Source: Rhodoflexus caldus (GTDB lineage Bacteria > Bacteroidota > Bacteroidia > Cytophagales > Thermoflexibacteraceae). From it: DNA of 64,000 bases. The DNA lies in the NCBI RefSeq assembly GCF_021206925.1, contig NZ_JAJPRF010000005.1, positions 186,001-250,000 of the forward strand, in the 5' to 3' direction. The notes beneath the pieces are model-generated. The model worked only from the letters and a program-made list of their open reading frames with translations, was not told the DNA's origin and made no database searches. Below, piece after piece: positions 36,083 through 44,767 of the stretch; within the stretch, counting starts at the first letter, position 1; each line of letters begins with the position of its first letter. The position numbers and the translations under genes are program-made.

Positions 36083-36120
36083 TGCAAAAAACTACATGTT
36101 GCAACATGTAGTTTTTTGCA
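36083..36120. terminator. 38-bp perfect palindrome, bidirectional terminator
   Basis: Nineteen bases (TGCAAAAAACTACATGTTG) are followed at once by their exact reverse complement. As RNA this is a long stem ending in U-rich 3' sequence on either strand. It lies 11 bases past the stop of the SnoaL-like gene. Confidence 0.75.
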
Positions 36121-36131
36121 TATTAGCCTGA

Positions 36132-36554
36132 TTACTTTTTCAACCAATCGCCAATGCCGTATGGGTCTTCCAATGGTGCGGAAACGTGCTCGTGTTTAAT
36201 CTGCCATTGCCCCTGCGCATTTTGGCGCATCACAAAAGTTGCCCGAAACTTTACGGTAAAATCGCGTTCCCGCACATTGACCGTTAGCACAATCATGCCG
36301 CCAATCCATGCCATCGTGCCTTCTGTCTCGCAAAAAGGGCCTTCTACCCACTCAATGGATTTAAGTGTAAGCGGCGAATGGCAGAAATCAGCCCATCCTT
36401 TTGATATTTTTTCGTAGCCAAGCGTGGTATAGCGCGGCCCTTCCAAAATCACATAGGTTTCTTCCGAAGGCACATAGCTTGCGCAGATATCAGCTACGCG
36501 TTTTTCAATAATAGCCCGATAAAAGGCATCATTAGCGGCTAAAACAGGGTTCAT
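36132..36554 (-). CDS. SnoaL/NTF2-like small protein
   Basis: A 140-residue protein with the cone-shaped NTF2-like pattern: ANDAFYRAIIEKRVADICASYV at the N-terminus, a central TTLGYEKISKGWADFC, and C-terminal paired strands MAWIGGMIVLTVNV and TFVMRQNAQGQWQIKHEHVS. This fold is used by unrelated enzymes and binding proteins, so the function is unknown. The ATG at 36554 is preferred over a TTG-led extension to 36605. Confidence 0.7.
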   Translation of the reverse strand: MNPVLAANDAFYRAIIEKRVADICASYVPSEETYVILEGPRYTTLGYEKISKGWADFCHSPLTLKSIEWVEGPFCETEGTMAWIGGMIVLTVNVRERDFTVKFRATFVMRQNAQGQWQIKHEHVSAPLEDPYGIGDWLKK

Positions 36555-36568
36555 AAGGCAATGAAGGT

Positions 36569-36576
36569 TAAATTTG
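36569..36576 (+). promoter_or_regulatory. -7 box of the OmpA-like gene
   Basis: TAAATTTG, a perfect TAnnTTTG match, lies 38 bases before the ATG at 36614; no TTG at the usual distance. Confidence 0.45.
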
Positions 36577-36613
36577 CAGCAATTTACGTTAAACCTTAAA
36601 AGCAAGATTTATC

Positions 36614-37333
36614 ATGCAAACGAAAACAACCAAAGGAATCGTCTTTTTGCTTCTCTTCACGCTTGCGCTGGGCAGTTGCCAAAAGTGGAAAAGCAGCAGC
36701 AATACAGCCAAAGGCGGCGTGATTGGTGCAGGCGCAGGTGCTGTTATAGGCGGTGCAATCGGCAGCCGTTCTAAAAATACAGCCGCAGGTGCCATCATTG
36801 GCGGTGCAGTAGGCGGTGTGGCCGGTGCCATTATCGGCCGCTATATGGACAAACAGAAAAAGGAACTGGAAGAACAGATAGAAAAGGATAACAAAAACCG
36901 CCCTGCCGACGAACAGGTAAAGGTAGAGCGTGTGGGAGAAGGCATTCAGGTTACGATGGGCTCGGGCATTTTGTTCGATTTCAACAAGGCCACTTTGCGC
37001 CCCGAAGCCCGCAAAAGCCTGACTACCATGGCCGAAACTTTTAAGAAGTACAGCGATACCGATATCCTGATTACGGGACATACCGATAACATAGGCTCGG
37101 ATGAGGTAAACAATCGCCTTTCGCAACAGCGCGCCGATGCGGTTGCCAATTACCTCGCATCGCTGGGCATTGACCGCAAACGCCTGCTGACCCGCGGGTT
37201 AGGAAAAACCGAGCCGGTAGCCGACAACAGCACCCCACAAGGCCGCCAACAGAACCGCCGCGTAGAAATGGCCATCTATGCCAATGAAAAATTGAAAAAA
37301 GATGCGGCAGAAGGCAAAGTAAAAGTGGACTAA
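36614..37333 (+). CDS. OmpA-family lipoprotein with glycine-zipper domain
   Basis: A 239-residue protein with a lipoprotein signal (LLLFTLALGSC, Cys 22). A glycine-zipper segment (GGVIGAGAGAVIGGAIGS and its near repeat) covers residues ~34-75, a coiled stretch follows, and residues ~115-225 form an OmpA C-terminal domain (ILFDFNKATLRPEARKSL, ITGHTDNIGSDEVNNRLSQQRADAV, RGLGKTEPVADN). The domain binds peptidoglycan, so this probably tethers the outer membrane to the wall. Confidence 0.9.
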   Translation: MQTKTTKGIVFLLLFTLALGSCQKWKSSSNTAKGGVIGAGAGAVIGGAIGSRSKNTAAGAIIGGAVGGVAGAIIGRYMDKQKKELEEQIEKDNKNRPADEQVKVERVGEGIQVTMGSGILFDFNKATLRPEARKSLTTMAETFKKYSDTDILITGHTDNIGSDEVNNRLSQQRADAVANYLASLGIDRKRLLTRGLGKTEPVADNSTPQGRQQNRRVEMAIYANEKLKKDAAEGKVKVD

Positions 37334-37390
37334 ATGCCGATTAGGTAAAGTTTTTTTGTTACCTTGCCTTGCATTTTTAATTACAATACA

Positions 37391-37828
37391 ATGTCAAAAA
37401 CACAAGCACAAACCGGCGACCGTGTAGCAGTTCATTACACAGGCCGATTTTTAGACGGGCAGGTATTCGATACATCACTGGCGCGCAACGAGCCGCTTGA
37501 ATTTGTTGTCGGAGCCGGCCAAATGATTAAAGGATTCGACGAGGCTGTTTTGGGTATGATGCTCAATGAACAGAAAACCGTTACGCTTGCTCCCGAAGAC
37601 GCTTATGGCGTTCGCAACGAACAATATATCATCAGTATTCCTGTTTCGCAATTACCGGCAGACCTCAACCCCCAAATCGGTGATGAATTGGTGCTGCGCT
37701 TGCAGGACGGCAACAATTTCCCCGTTATTGTTGCAGACCTGAACGCCGATACCATCACGCTGGATGGCAACCACCCGATGGCGGGCAAAACACTGGTTTT
37801 TGATATCCAATTGCTCGAAATCGCATAA
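37391..37828 (+). CDS. SlyD-like FKBP peptidyl-prolyl isomerase
   Basis: A 145-residue cytoplasmic FKBP: VAVHYTGRFLDGQVFDTSLARNEPLEFVVGAGQMIKGFDEAVLGM is the FKBP core, interrupted by the insert-in-flap region (YIISIPVSQLPADLNPQIGDELVL) as in SlyD chaperones, and closed by MAGKTLVFDIQLLEI. The histidine-rich metal-binding tail of E. coli SlyD is missing. The ATG at 37391 is used; an upstream TTG would add nine residues. It is followed after 3 bases by a glycosyltransferase gene. Confidence 0.92.
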   Translation: MSKTQAQTGDRVAVHYTGRFLDGQVFDTSLARNEPLEFVVGAGQMIKGFDEAVLGMMLNEQKTVTLAPEDAYGVRNEQYIISIPVSQLPADLNPQIGDELVLRLQDGNNFPVIVADLNADTITLDGNHPMAGKTLVFDIQLLEIA

Positions 37829-37831
37829 AGT

Positions 37832-38641
37832 ATGCCGCCTTTGTGCAGCATTATTACAGTAACTTACAATGCCGCTGCGGCGCTCCGCAAAACAATGGAG
37901 AGCGTGGCGGCATTAACTTTTACCAATTTTGAGTGGATTGTCGTAGACGGTGCCTCCAAAGACGAAACAATCGCATTATTGACCCGATTTACCGAACAGC
38001 ACCCGCATATCCACATGCGATGGGTTTCCGAAAAAGACCGAGGTATTTACGATGCGATGAATAAAGGTATCAACTTGGCACAAGGGCAGTGGGTTTGCCT
38101 GATGAATGCAGGCGATGTTTTCCATTCACCGCAGGTTTTGTCGCAAATTTTTGCCGACGGCAGCCCTGCCCCTGATGTCATTTATGGCAATTACCACATC
38201 CTGTATCCCTATGGTTTTGCCAAAGCCAAGCATACCCCTGCTGCTCCTCCTCCCTTGTGGCAGGGAATGGTTATCAACCACCAGAGTTTGCTGATACGCA
38301 CCGAATGGGCGCAGCGTTTCCCCTATCGTTTAGACTCCATTGCCGCCGACTATATCCAACTGGCTACCATGCTGACGCAAGGCGCTGTTTTTCAACATGT
38401 TGATATTTTCATTGCCGATTACGAGGACGGCGGGCAGAGTTCGCAACGAAAGGAGCGCTACCTCACCGACTGCCGTGATACAGCGCTGCAACTGTTTCCC
38501 GAAAAAGCAACGCATATCCAAAAGCATTTCAAGCGCTTGCTTAAGCAACACCGCTTCAATCAATCTATACAAAGCATACTGCCGCCGAGCATATTCTATT
38601 GGCTCATGCGTACCAAATATTTCTTAATGAAGTTTTTGTAA
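37832..38641 (+). CDS. GT2 family glycosyltransferase
   Basis: A 269-residue GT-A enzyme with CSIITVTYNAAAALRKTM, WIVVDGASKDETIALL, and DRGIYDAMNKGINLAQGQWVCLMNAGDVF, the WbbD-like GT2 pattern with its GD metal-binding pair in AGD. It probably builds surface polysaccharide. The start lies 3 bases after the FKBP stop, so the two are likely co-transcribed. Confidence 0.87.
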   Translation: MPPLCSIITVTYNAAAALRKTMESVAALTFTNFEWIVVDGASKDETIALLTRFTEQHPHIHMRWVSEKDRGIYDAMNKGINLAQGQWVCLMNAGDVFHSPQVLSQIFADGSPAPDVIYGNYHILYPYGFAKAKHTPAAPPPLWQGMVINHQSLLIRTEWAQRFPYRLDSIAADYIQLATMLTQGAVFQHVDIFIADYEDGGQSSQRKERYLTDCRDTALQLFPEKATHIQKHFKRLLKQHRFNQSIQSILPPSIFYWLMRTKYFLMKFL

Positions 38642-38778
38642 AATTCAACAGGATGAAGTTGAATTTTACTTCAACGCAATGTTAAAAATCGGTCTTTTCT
38701 TGACAAAGTCTTAAATCTGCTTTCATGTTGAGTTGATTTTTAATGCAGTCCTTTGCGTCAAAATTGTGCAAGACTGCT

Positions 38779-40245
38779 ATGAAAAAATTCTCTACATTTT
38801 ACAAAATTGTCGGCTGCCTGTCTGTAACGGCATTGGCACTAACCGCATGTAATTCCTCAAAAAATGAGGAGGTGAACAAGGTCGTATTGAAAGACCACTC
38901 CGTTACGCCGGCATTGGTCAAAAAGATGCCCGGATTTGAGAATATCCAAGTTTTTTCACTGTTTGGCAGTGATGATAAATTGGCTGCTTCTCCTAACTTC
39001 GTATTTGGCGGTTCTGCCGACGGTGCGGGCATGATGAAACTGCCCAACGGTCAATATGCGCTGCTGGTTAATCACGAAGACAATTTTGCTGTTTCACGGC
39101 TTGTATTGGACGAAACTTTCAAACCTGTTTCGGCAGAGTACGTATTAAACTCCACCGGTGGCATCTGGCGTTTGTGTTCGGCAACACTGGCTACTCCCGA
39201 AGAGCACGGCTTCGGCCCGCTGTTTCTTACTTGCGGCGAAAGCGGTGAGGAGTCTCGCACGCATGGTTTGAACCCTACCGACCCTGCCACAATGGCAAGC
39301 AGCAGCCGCGAGCTGCCCGGTTTGGGTCGTTGGAGTGCTGAAAATGCCGTACCGTTGAACAAAAACGCTTATCCGGGCCGTACAGTTATTCTCATTGGTG
39401 ATGACGACAGCGGTACTACCGGTGGTGGACAAGTTGCCATGTACGTCAGCGACCGCGTAGGCGATTTGGCCAATGGCAAATTGTACATGATGCGCCGCAC
39501 CGACCGCAATCAACGTGAAATGGATATGCGCTTAGGCACTACTTACGACGTAGAATTTGTAGAAGTTGAAAATCACACGGCATTGACCGGCCGCCAAATT
39601 AACGAAGCCGTAAACCGTTTGGGTGCCATTGCTTTCGGCCGCGTAGAAGATATTGACTACCGCAAGGGTTCTGCTGCCAACAACCGTGAGCTTTATTTCT
39701 GCGTAACAGGCCAGAACAACACAGGCGTAAATGCCGGCTACAGCCGCACCAAATACGGCCGTGTTTATAAACTCAATCTGGATGCCAACAACCCGTTGAG
39801 AGGTAAATTGGAAGTAATTCTCGACGGCGACGACCGCCAAGGCCCTGCTCGTTTGTTCCAAAACCCTGACAATATTTTCGTAGGGGAAAATTATGTGTAC
39901 ATCCAAGAAGATCCCAACGGTTATGGTGATGAAACCCACGATGCCTATATTTATCAGTACGATATTCGCAGCAAGCAACTGCGCCCCGTGATTGAGTGTG
40001 ACCATCGCCGAGATGCTCCGGATGCAGCTAAATACAATGTCAATGGTCGTTCCCGATTCGGTTCATGGGAGTACGGTGCTATGATTGACGTTTCTGACCT
40101 GTTGGGCAGCCCCGATACGTATGTAATTTGCGTACAACCACACACTTGGCGCGGCACACAATACCGCGGTGTTGATGGTGGTACGCTACGCCCGAACGAA
40201 GACCAAGCCAGCCAGCTCATCGTTATCAAAGGTTTACCAAAATAA
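38779..40245 (+). CDS. PhoX-like (DUF839) lipoprotein
   Basis: A 488-residue lipoprotein (CLSVTALALTAC, lipobox Cys). The beta-propeller body contains GIWRLCSATLATPEEHGFGPLFLTCGE, FGRVEDIDYRKGS and LFQNPDNIFVGENYVYIQED, matching the order of PhoX-family motifs (…RLEDi… and …NPDN…). PhoX is a calcium-iron alkaline phosphatase. Unlike the Tat-exported proteobacterial enzyme, this one carries a Sec lipoprotein signal and lacks a twin-arginine. Phosphatase activity is inferred, not certain. Confidence 0.65.
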   Translation: MKKFSTFYKIVGCLSVTALALTACNSSKNEEVNKVVLKDHSVTPALVKKMPGFENIQVFSLFGSDDKLAASPNFVFGGSADGAGMMKLPNGQYALLVNHEDNFAVSRLVLDETFKPVSAEYVLNSTGGIWRLCSATLATPEEHGFGPLFLTCGESGEESRTHGLNPTDPATMASSSRELPGLGRWSAENAVPLNKNAYPGRTVILIGDDDSGTTGGGQVAMYVSDRVGDLANGKLYMMRRTDRNQREMDMRLGTTYDVEFVEVENHTALTGRQINEAVNRLGAIAFGRVEDIDYRKGSAANNRELYFCVTGQNNTGVNAGYSRTKYGRVYKLNLDANNPLRGKLEVILDGDDRQGPARLFQNPDNIFVGENYVYIQEDPNGYGDETHDAYIYQYDIRSKQLRPVIECDHRRDAPDAAKYNVNGRSRFGSWEYGAMIDVSDLLGSPDTYVICVQPHTWRGTQYRGVDGGTLRPNEDQASQLIVIKGLPK

Positions 40246-40267
40246 TTTTATCACATCTACAATTTTC

Positions 40268-40299
40268 AAACCTGTCAGGCCTAAAAATCTGACAGGTTT
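40268..40299. terminator. GACAGG-type hairpin
   Basis: AAACCTGTCAG (40268-40278) pairs perfectly with CTGACAGGTTT (40289-40299) around a 10-base loop, 22 bp after the PhoX-like gene and 20 bp before the peroxidase gene. The T-tract is short, so termination may be partial. Confidence 0.7.
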
Positions 40300-40319
40300 G
40301 TTGCCATAATATCTTGTTT

Positions 40320-42146
40320 ATGACAAAAAATTTACTATTCATCGCTTGCTTGCTATTTGCCGCATCTTGTTATTTCATGGCAGGCCGCCACAAAGAAGAT
40401 ACCGCCGAGTTGAGCTATCGCCTGTACGTGCACTACATCAACCGCCTGATGGCAAGTGCTGAGGTAATGCAGCAAATCGTTCGCCAAACCGATGATGAAA
40501 AAGCCGTTCAGGAAAGTTTCAAAAAGGCGCGTTTGATTTACAAAAAAATAGAGCCCATAGCCGAATACTACAACCCGACCACTGCCCGAAGCATCAACGG
40601 GCCGGCAATCCCCGAAGCTGAAATCTATGATGCCAAAGTTTTGCCTCCGCAAGGCTTTCAGGTGATAGAAGAACTCATTTTTCCATACGATAAATCGCAA
40701 AAAAACGAACTCATAGAACAAGTTAATGCGCTGGTTGTCAATATCAAGCATTTAAAATATACAGCCGAGAGCAATACTTTTACCGATGCGCACCTGTGGG
40801 ATGCTTTGCGCCTGCAATTGTTCCGCATGGCTGCCATGGGCATTGCAGGGTTTGATTCGCCCGTAGCGTTTCTTTCCATTGAAGAAGCTGCGGCATCTTT
40901 GGAAGGCATCAAAGAATTTGTCAGCATCTATACCAAGCAGGAAGCACTAATGAAAAAATTGGACAGTGCTATCCTGTTTTTGCAACAAAACCCTGATTTT
41001 GAAACATTTGACCGTTTTCACTTTATCAAAAACCATCTGAATCCGCTGGGGCAACAGATGTTGGCGGCTCAAAACGCCCTTGCCATTCCTGTTTTTGACA
41101 AAGAAAATCGCATTTTTTATGCGCAGGCAGCACACTTGTTCCATTACGAATATCTGAATCCCGAATTTTTCAAGCCTGCCGCATCCGTAGCCGGCACTCC
41201 CGAATTGCTGAACCTTGGCAAAGCGCTTTTCTACGACCCGCAACTTGGGGGCAACAACAGCCGCAATTGTGCCTCTTGCCACCGTCCCGACAAAGCATTT
41301 ACCGACGGCTTGGCAAAAAGCAGGGCTTTTAATGGCAAAGATTTTATCAGCCGCAACGCGCCTACACTGTGGAATGCCACTTTTCAGGCCACACAGTTTT
41401 TAGACGGGCGGGCTGTTTTCATGGAAGACCAAATCCGCGATGTGTTGGCTGCACCCAACGAGATGCACAGTTCGGTAGAAGAGGTTGTCAAAAAAATCAA
41501 TGCATCGCCTGCCTATCGGGAACAATTTGCCAAAGCCTTTGGCAGGGCAGCAGACGCACCCGTTTCCGAGCAGGAATTTCTCAATGCACTTGCAGCCTAT
41601 TTGCACTCGTTGGTTGCGCTCAACTCCCGTTTTGACCGCCATATGCGCGGCGAAGGTGAGTTGCTCACCAAAGAAGAAATCCACGGATTTAATTTGTTCA
41701 TGGGCAAAGCCAAATGCGGCACTTGCCACTTTATGCCATTCTTCAACGGGTTAGTGCCGCCTCATTTTATTCATACCGAAAGCGAAGTTATAGGTACGCC
41801 TGCCCAACCTGACACAATCCATGCAAAAATTGATGACGATTTAGGCAAATATCGCCTGCATCAGTTTGATATTTTTAAATTTTCGTTCAAAACCTCTACC
41901 GTTCGCAATACAGCCTTGACCGCCCCCTATATGCACAACGGCGTGTATCAAACATTGGATGAAGTGATTGATTTTTACAATCGGGGAGGCGCTGCCGGTA
42001 TTGGTATTCAATTGGAAAACCAAACGCTGCCACCCGACCCGCTGAACCTGACTGCTGCCGAGAAAAAAGCACTCATCGCTTTCATGCACAGCCTGACCGA
42101 TACAGTGCGAACCGCTTACATTTCGTCTAAACAAGTCGTCCAATAA
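40320..42146 (+). CDS. Imelysin-like/di-heme cytochrome c peroxidase lipoprotein
   Basis: A 608-residue lipoprotein (LLFIACLLFAASC). Residues ~25-270 are an all-helical domain resembling imelysin, but its GxHxxE motif reads GFQVIE, with Gln replacing His. Residues ~285-600 are a MauG/CcpA-type di-heme peroxidase with CASCH (Cys 317) and CGTCH (Cys 466), plus TVRNTALTAPYMHNGVYQTLDEVIDFYN near the end. It should reduce peroxide or oxidise a partner in the envelope. The Rieske gene starts 5 bases after it and is likely its electron partner. ATG 40320 is chosen over TTG 40314. Confidence 0.88.
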   Translation: MTKNLLFIACLLFAASCYFMAGRHKEDTAELSYRLYVHYINRLMASAEVMQQIVRQTDDEKAVQESFKKARLIYKKIEPIAEYYNPTTARSINGPAIPEAEIYDAKVLPPQGFQVIEELIFPYDKSQKNELIEQVNALVVNIKHLKYTAESNTFTDAHLWDALRLQLFRMAAMGIAGFDSPVAFLSIEEAAASLEGIKEFVSIYTKQEALMKKLDSAILFLQQNPDFETFDRFHFIKNHLNPLGQQMLAAQNALAIPVFDKENRIFYAQAAHLFHYEYLNPEFFKPAASVAGTPELLNLGKALFYDPQLGGNNSRNCASCHRPDKAFTDGLAKSRAFNGKDFISRNAPTLWNATFQATQFLDGRAVFMEDQIRDVLAAPNEMHSSVEEVVKKINASPAYREQFAKAFGRAADAPVSEQEFLNALAAYLHSLVALNSRFDRHMRGEGELLTKEEIHGFNLFMGKAKCGTCHFMPFFNGLVPPHFIHTESEVIGTPAQPDTIHAKIDDDLGKYRLHQFDIFKFSFKTSTVRNTALTAPYMHNGVYQTLDEVIDFYNRGGAAGIGIQLENQTLPPDPLNLTAAEKKALIAFMHSLTDTVRTAYISSKQVVQ

Positions 42147-42151
42147 GACCG

Positions 42152-42562
42152 ATGGAAAAACTTACCAAAGACCGCCGCCATGCGTTGAAGTTGGGCGGTA
42201 TTATGCTGTGTGCCTTTGCTTGCGGGAAACCCGATGCAGTACTGCCTGTTGGGGACAAGCCTTTTGAAATTTTACTTACCGAAGGGCAGGCAAAGGCCTT
42301 GCAGCAAGTCGGCGGATTTGTATTTGCAGGGCAGTTTTTTGTCATGCGCCTTTCTGCCGCCGAGTTTCGCGTGCTTTCGCGATGGTGTACCCATGCAGCG
42401 GGTGCGCTCCGTTTCAATGCAGGTGCAAACTTGTTGGAGTGCCCCGTGCACGGTTCTGTATTCAGCACGGAGGGGACAGTATTGCAAGGGCCGGCCAATG
42501 CTCCGCTCAAACGCTATCGCTATGAGCTGCGGCAAGACAAGCTGCTTGTTTTTCCCGATTAA
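42152..42562 (+). CDS. Rieske [2Fe-2S] lipoprotein
   Basis: A 136-residue protein with a combined N-terminal signal: RRHALKLGG resembles a twin-arginine motif and LCAFAC is a lipobox-like end. The Rieske cluster ligands are WCTH and, 15 residues later, CPVHGS. The two extra disulfide cysteines of high-potential bc1-type Rieske proteins are absent (A and V instead), so a lower-potential ferredoxin-like cluster is expected. It sits 5 bp downstream of the peroxidase gene. Confidence 0.9.
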   Translation: MEKLTKDRRHALKLGGIMLCAFACGKPDAVLPVGDKPFEILLTEGQAKALQQVGGFVFAGQFFVMRLSAAEFRVLSRWCTHAAGALRFNAGANLLECPVHGSVFSTEGTVLQGPANAPLKRYRYELRQDKLLVFPD

Positions 42563-42565
42563 ACC

Positions 42566-43228
42566 TTACCAGTCAATCTCTTGCAAGCCGCGGCTGCGCA
42601 AGTACTCGTTGGCTTTGCTGAAATGTCGGCAGCCAAACCAACCCTTATCGGCTGCAAAGGGCGAAGGATGCGCCGCCGTAAGCACCAAATGGCGGGTTTT
42701 GTCAATAAACTTGCCTTTTTCTTGTGCGTATTTGCCCCAAAGCATGAAAACCAAGCCTTCTTTCTGTTCGGCTAACAGGTGAACGACCGCATCGGTAAAG
42801 GTTTCCCAGCCTTTTTTCTGATGCGAGCCGGGCGTATTGGCGCGGACGGTCAGCGTGGCATTGAGCAGCAGTACGCCCTGTGATGCCCAGCGTTCCAAAT
42901 TACCTGTTTTAGGAATCGGCTTGCCTAAGTCGGCATGAATTTCTTTGAAAATATTGACCAATGAGGGAGGTATGGGCACATGGTCGGCTACCGAAAAACA
43001 CAGCCCGTTGGCCTGTCCTTCGCCGTGGTAAGGGTCTTGCCCAAGAATAACGACTTTCACATCGTCAAATGAGCATTTGTCAAAGGCATGGAAGATGAGC
43101 CTGCCGGGAGGATAGACCTTTTGCGTGCGGTATTCGTTTTTGACAAACTCTACCAACTGCTTGAAATAGGGCTTTTCAAATTCGGCAGCCAGATGTTCTT
43201 TCCACGAAGGGGCAATTTTTACGTCCAT
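42566..43228 (-). CDS. ung: Uracil-DNA glycosylase, family 1
   Basis: A 220-residue enzyme with VVILGQDPYHGEGQANGLCFSV (catalytic Asp), the Pro-rich VPIPPSLVNI loop, LLNATLTVRANTPGSH, and HPSPFAADKGWFGCRHFSKAN (uracil-binding His). It excises uracil from DNA in base-excision repair. Convergent with the Rieske gene, 3 bases apart. Confidence 0.97.
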   Translation of the reverse strand: MDVKIAPSWKEHLAAEFEKPYFKQLVEFVKNEYRTQKVYPPGRLIFHAFDKCSFDDVKVVILGQDPYHGEGQANGLCFSVADHVPIPPSLVNIFKEIHADLGKPIPKTGNLERWASQGVLLLNATLTVRANTPGSHQKKGWETFTDAVVHLLAEQKEGLVFMLWGKYAQEKGKFIDKTRHLVLTAAHPSPFAADKGWFGCRHFSKANEYLRSRGLQEIDW

Positions 43229-43256
43229 GCGGGGCTATGAATTTTTATGAGAAACA

Positions 43257-43288
43257 ATCCCGACGGGCTTTTGAAACCCGCCGGGATT
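43257..43288. terminator. Hairpin between ung and the DUF4286 gene
   Basis: AATCCCGACGGG (43257-43268) pairs with CCCGCCGGGATT (43277-43288) with one A-C mismatch. Related to the CCCGACAGG hairpin after the TonB receptor. No strong T-run on either side. Confidence 0.6.
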
Positions 43289-43332
43289 AAGAGGTACTGA
43301 TATTTCTTAAAGAAATTTCACAACAGTCATTT

Positions 43333-43638
43333 TTACACCTCTTCCATGAGCGAGCGGAAGGCATAAAACTTTCCGCCAAACTTGTCTTCGGTATCTTTGC
43401 GAAGTGTAGGCGCATATTTAGCCTCGTATTCGCGGAATCGCTCCATGCTTTCGCAAGTGTATTGGATGGTGTAGTTGTGTCCCGTGTCGTCTTCGGCGTT
43501 GGTGAGCAGGTGGAACATTTTAGCCCCCGTAAACATGCCAGTTGCCAGCACGTCGGGGATGTGCTTGTGTTTCATCCACTGCACCCACTCTTCGCGGACA
43601 CTTTCGTCTATACTGACGGTAACGTTGTATGCAATCAT
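43333..43638 (-). CDS. DUF4286 family protein
   Basis: A 101-residue protein that fits the DUF4286 pattern: IAYNVTVSIDESVREEWVQWMKHKHIPDVLATGMF and YTIQYTCESMERFREYEAKYAPTLRKDTEDKFGGKFYAFRSLMEEV. The family is widespread in Bacteroidota and resembles a dimeric alpha-beta barrel, but its function is unknown. It follows fabH by 16 bases, so both may share a transcript. Confidence 0.85.
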   Translation of the reverse strand: MIAYNVTVSIDESVREEWVQWMKHKHIPDVLATGMFTGAKMFHLLTNAEDDTGHNYTIQYTCESMERFREYEAKYAPTLRKDTEDKFGGKFYAFRSLMEEV

Positions 43639-43654
43639 CTGATTTTCAATTGTT

Positions 43655-44659
43655 TTACCAGCGAATCAGCGCCGATGCCCAAGTAAACCCGCTGCCAAAG
43701 GAACAGAGACAAACCAAATCGCCTTCTTTAATACGACCGGCTTCCCACGCTTCGCAAAGGGCAATTGGGATGGAAGCGGCTGTCGTATTGCCATAGTTTT
43801 GGATATTGCTTACTACCTTCTCATCGGGCAGGCCAAGGCGTTGCTGTACAGCCTGTGTGATGCGGATATTTGCCTGATGCGGCACGAGAATGTCAATATC
43901 TTCGGGCTTGTAATTATTGGCTTCCAGTGCTTCCATAATGGCTTCCGGCATACGGGTTACAGCGTGTTTAAACACATACTGTCCATTCATCACCGGATAG
44001 AAACCGCCACCGGGCTGCAATTCTTCAATCGGGTTGCGGTTTTTAGCGCTCGATTTCGGATAGATAACCGCAAGTTCTTCGGCATATTTGCCTTCGCTGT
44101 GCAGATGAGTAGAAAGAATGCCTTTGCCGGGTTCGTCGGTGGCAGAGAGTACGACAGCACCAGCCCCGTCGCCGAAGATAACAGCCACGTGGCGACCATG
44201 GTCGGAGTAGTCCAAACCGCTGGAATGGATTTCTGAACCTACCACAAGCACGTGCTTGTACATGCCTGTTTTGATAAACTGGTCGGCAACAGACAGCGCA
44301 TAGATAAAGCCCGAACACTGCGCGCGCAGGTCAATGGCAGCAATATTGCGGAAATCCATTGCGCGCTGCAAAAGTACACCGGAGCCCGGGAAGTAATAGT
44401 CGGGGCTGAGGGTGGCATATACAATCAGGTCTATATCCTGAGGGGTGAGTCCGGCGCGTTGCAAGGCAATTTCAGAGGCTTTGACGGCAAATCCGAAGTT
44501 GGTTTCACCCTTTTCGGGGTCAAAATAATGACGTTGGCGAACGCCGGTTCTTTCTACAATCCACTCGTTGGTAGTGTTTACAAAGGCAGTCAGGTCTTGA
44601 TTTGTAACAACTTTTTCGGGCACGTAGAAGCCCAAACCTGCAATTTTAGAGCTTTTCAT
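43655..44659 (-). CDS. fabH: 3-oxoacyl-ACP synthase III
   Basis: A 334-residue thiolase-fold enzyme: the catalytic Cys is residue 115 in LRAQCSGFIYALSVA, the His is in ILVPHQANIRITQAV, and the Asn is in QNYGNTTAASIPIAL. It starts fatty-acid synthesis by condensing an acyl-CoA with malonyl-ACP. Its length is normal and the motif order is complete. Confidence 0.95.
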   Translation of the reverse strand: MKSSKIAGLGFYVPEKVVTNQDLTAFVNTTNEWIVERTGVRQRHYFDPEKGETNFGFAVKASEIALQRAGLTPQDIDLIVYATLSPDYYFPGSGVLLQRAMDFRNIAAIDLRAQCSGFIYALSVADQFIKTGMYKHVLVVGSEIHSSGLDYSDHGRHVAVIFGDGAGAVVLSATDEPGKGILSTHLHSEGKYAEELAVIYPKSSAKNRNPIEELQPGGGFYPVMNGQYVFKHAVTRMPEAIMEALEANNYKPEDIDILVPHQANIRITQAVQQRLGLPDEKVVSNIQNYGNTTAASIPIALCEAWEAGRIKEGDLVCLCSFGSGFTWASALIRW

Positions 44660-44739
44660 TCAGCAGTGTGCGGTTAAAAATTCCATTTCATTTATTCAAA
44701 GTACCCTGATAGCAATCAAAATGCCTTCATTTTCGTTGG

Positions 44740-44767
44740 CAAAAATAAATAAAAACTTAGTTTTCAA
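44740..44767 (-). promoter_or_regulatory. Candidate promoter of fabH
   Basis: TATTTTTG (44740-44747) with a TTG (44765-44767) 17 bp upstream, on the minus strand, about 80 bases before the fabH ATG. Confidence 0.45.
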
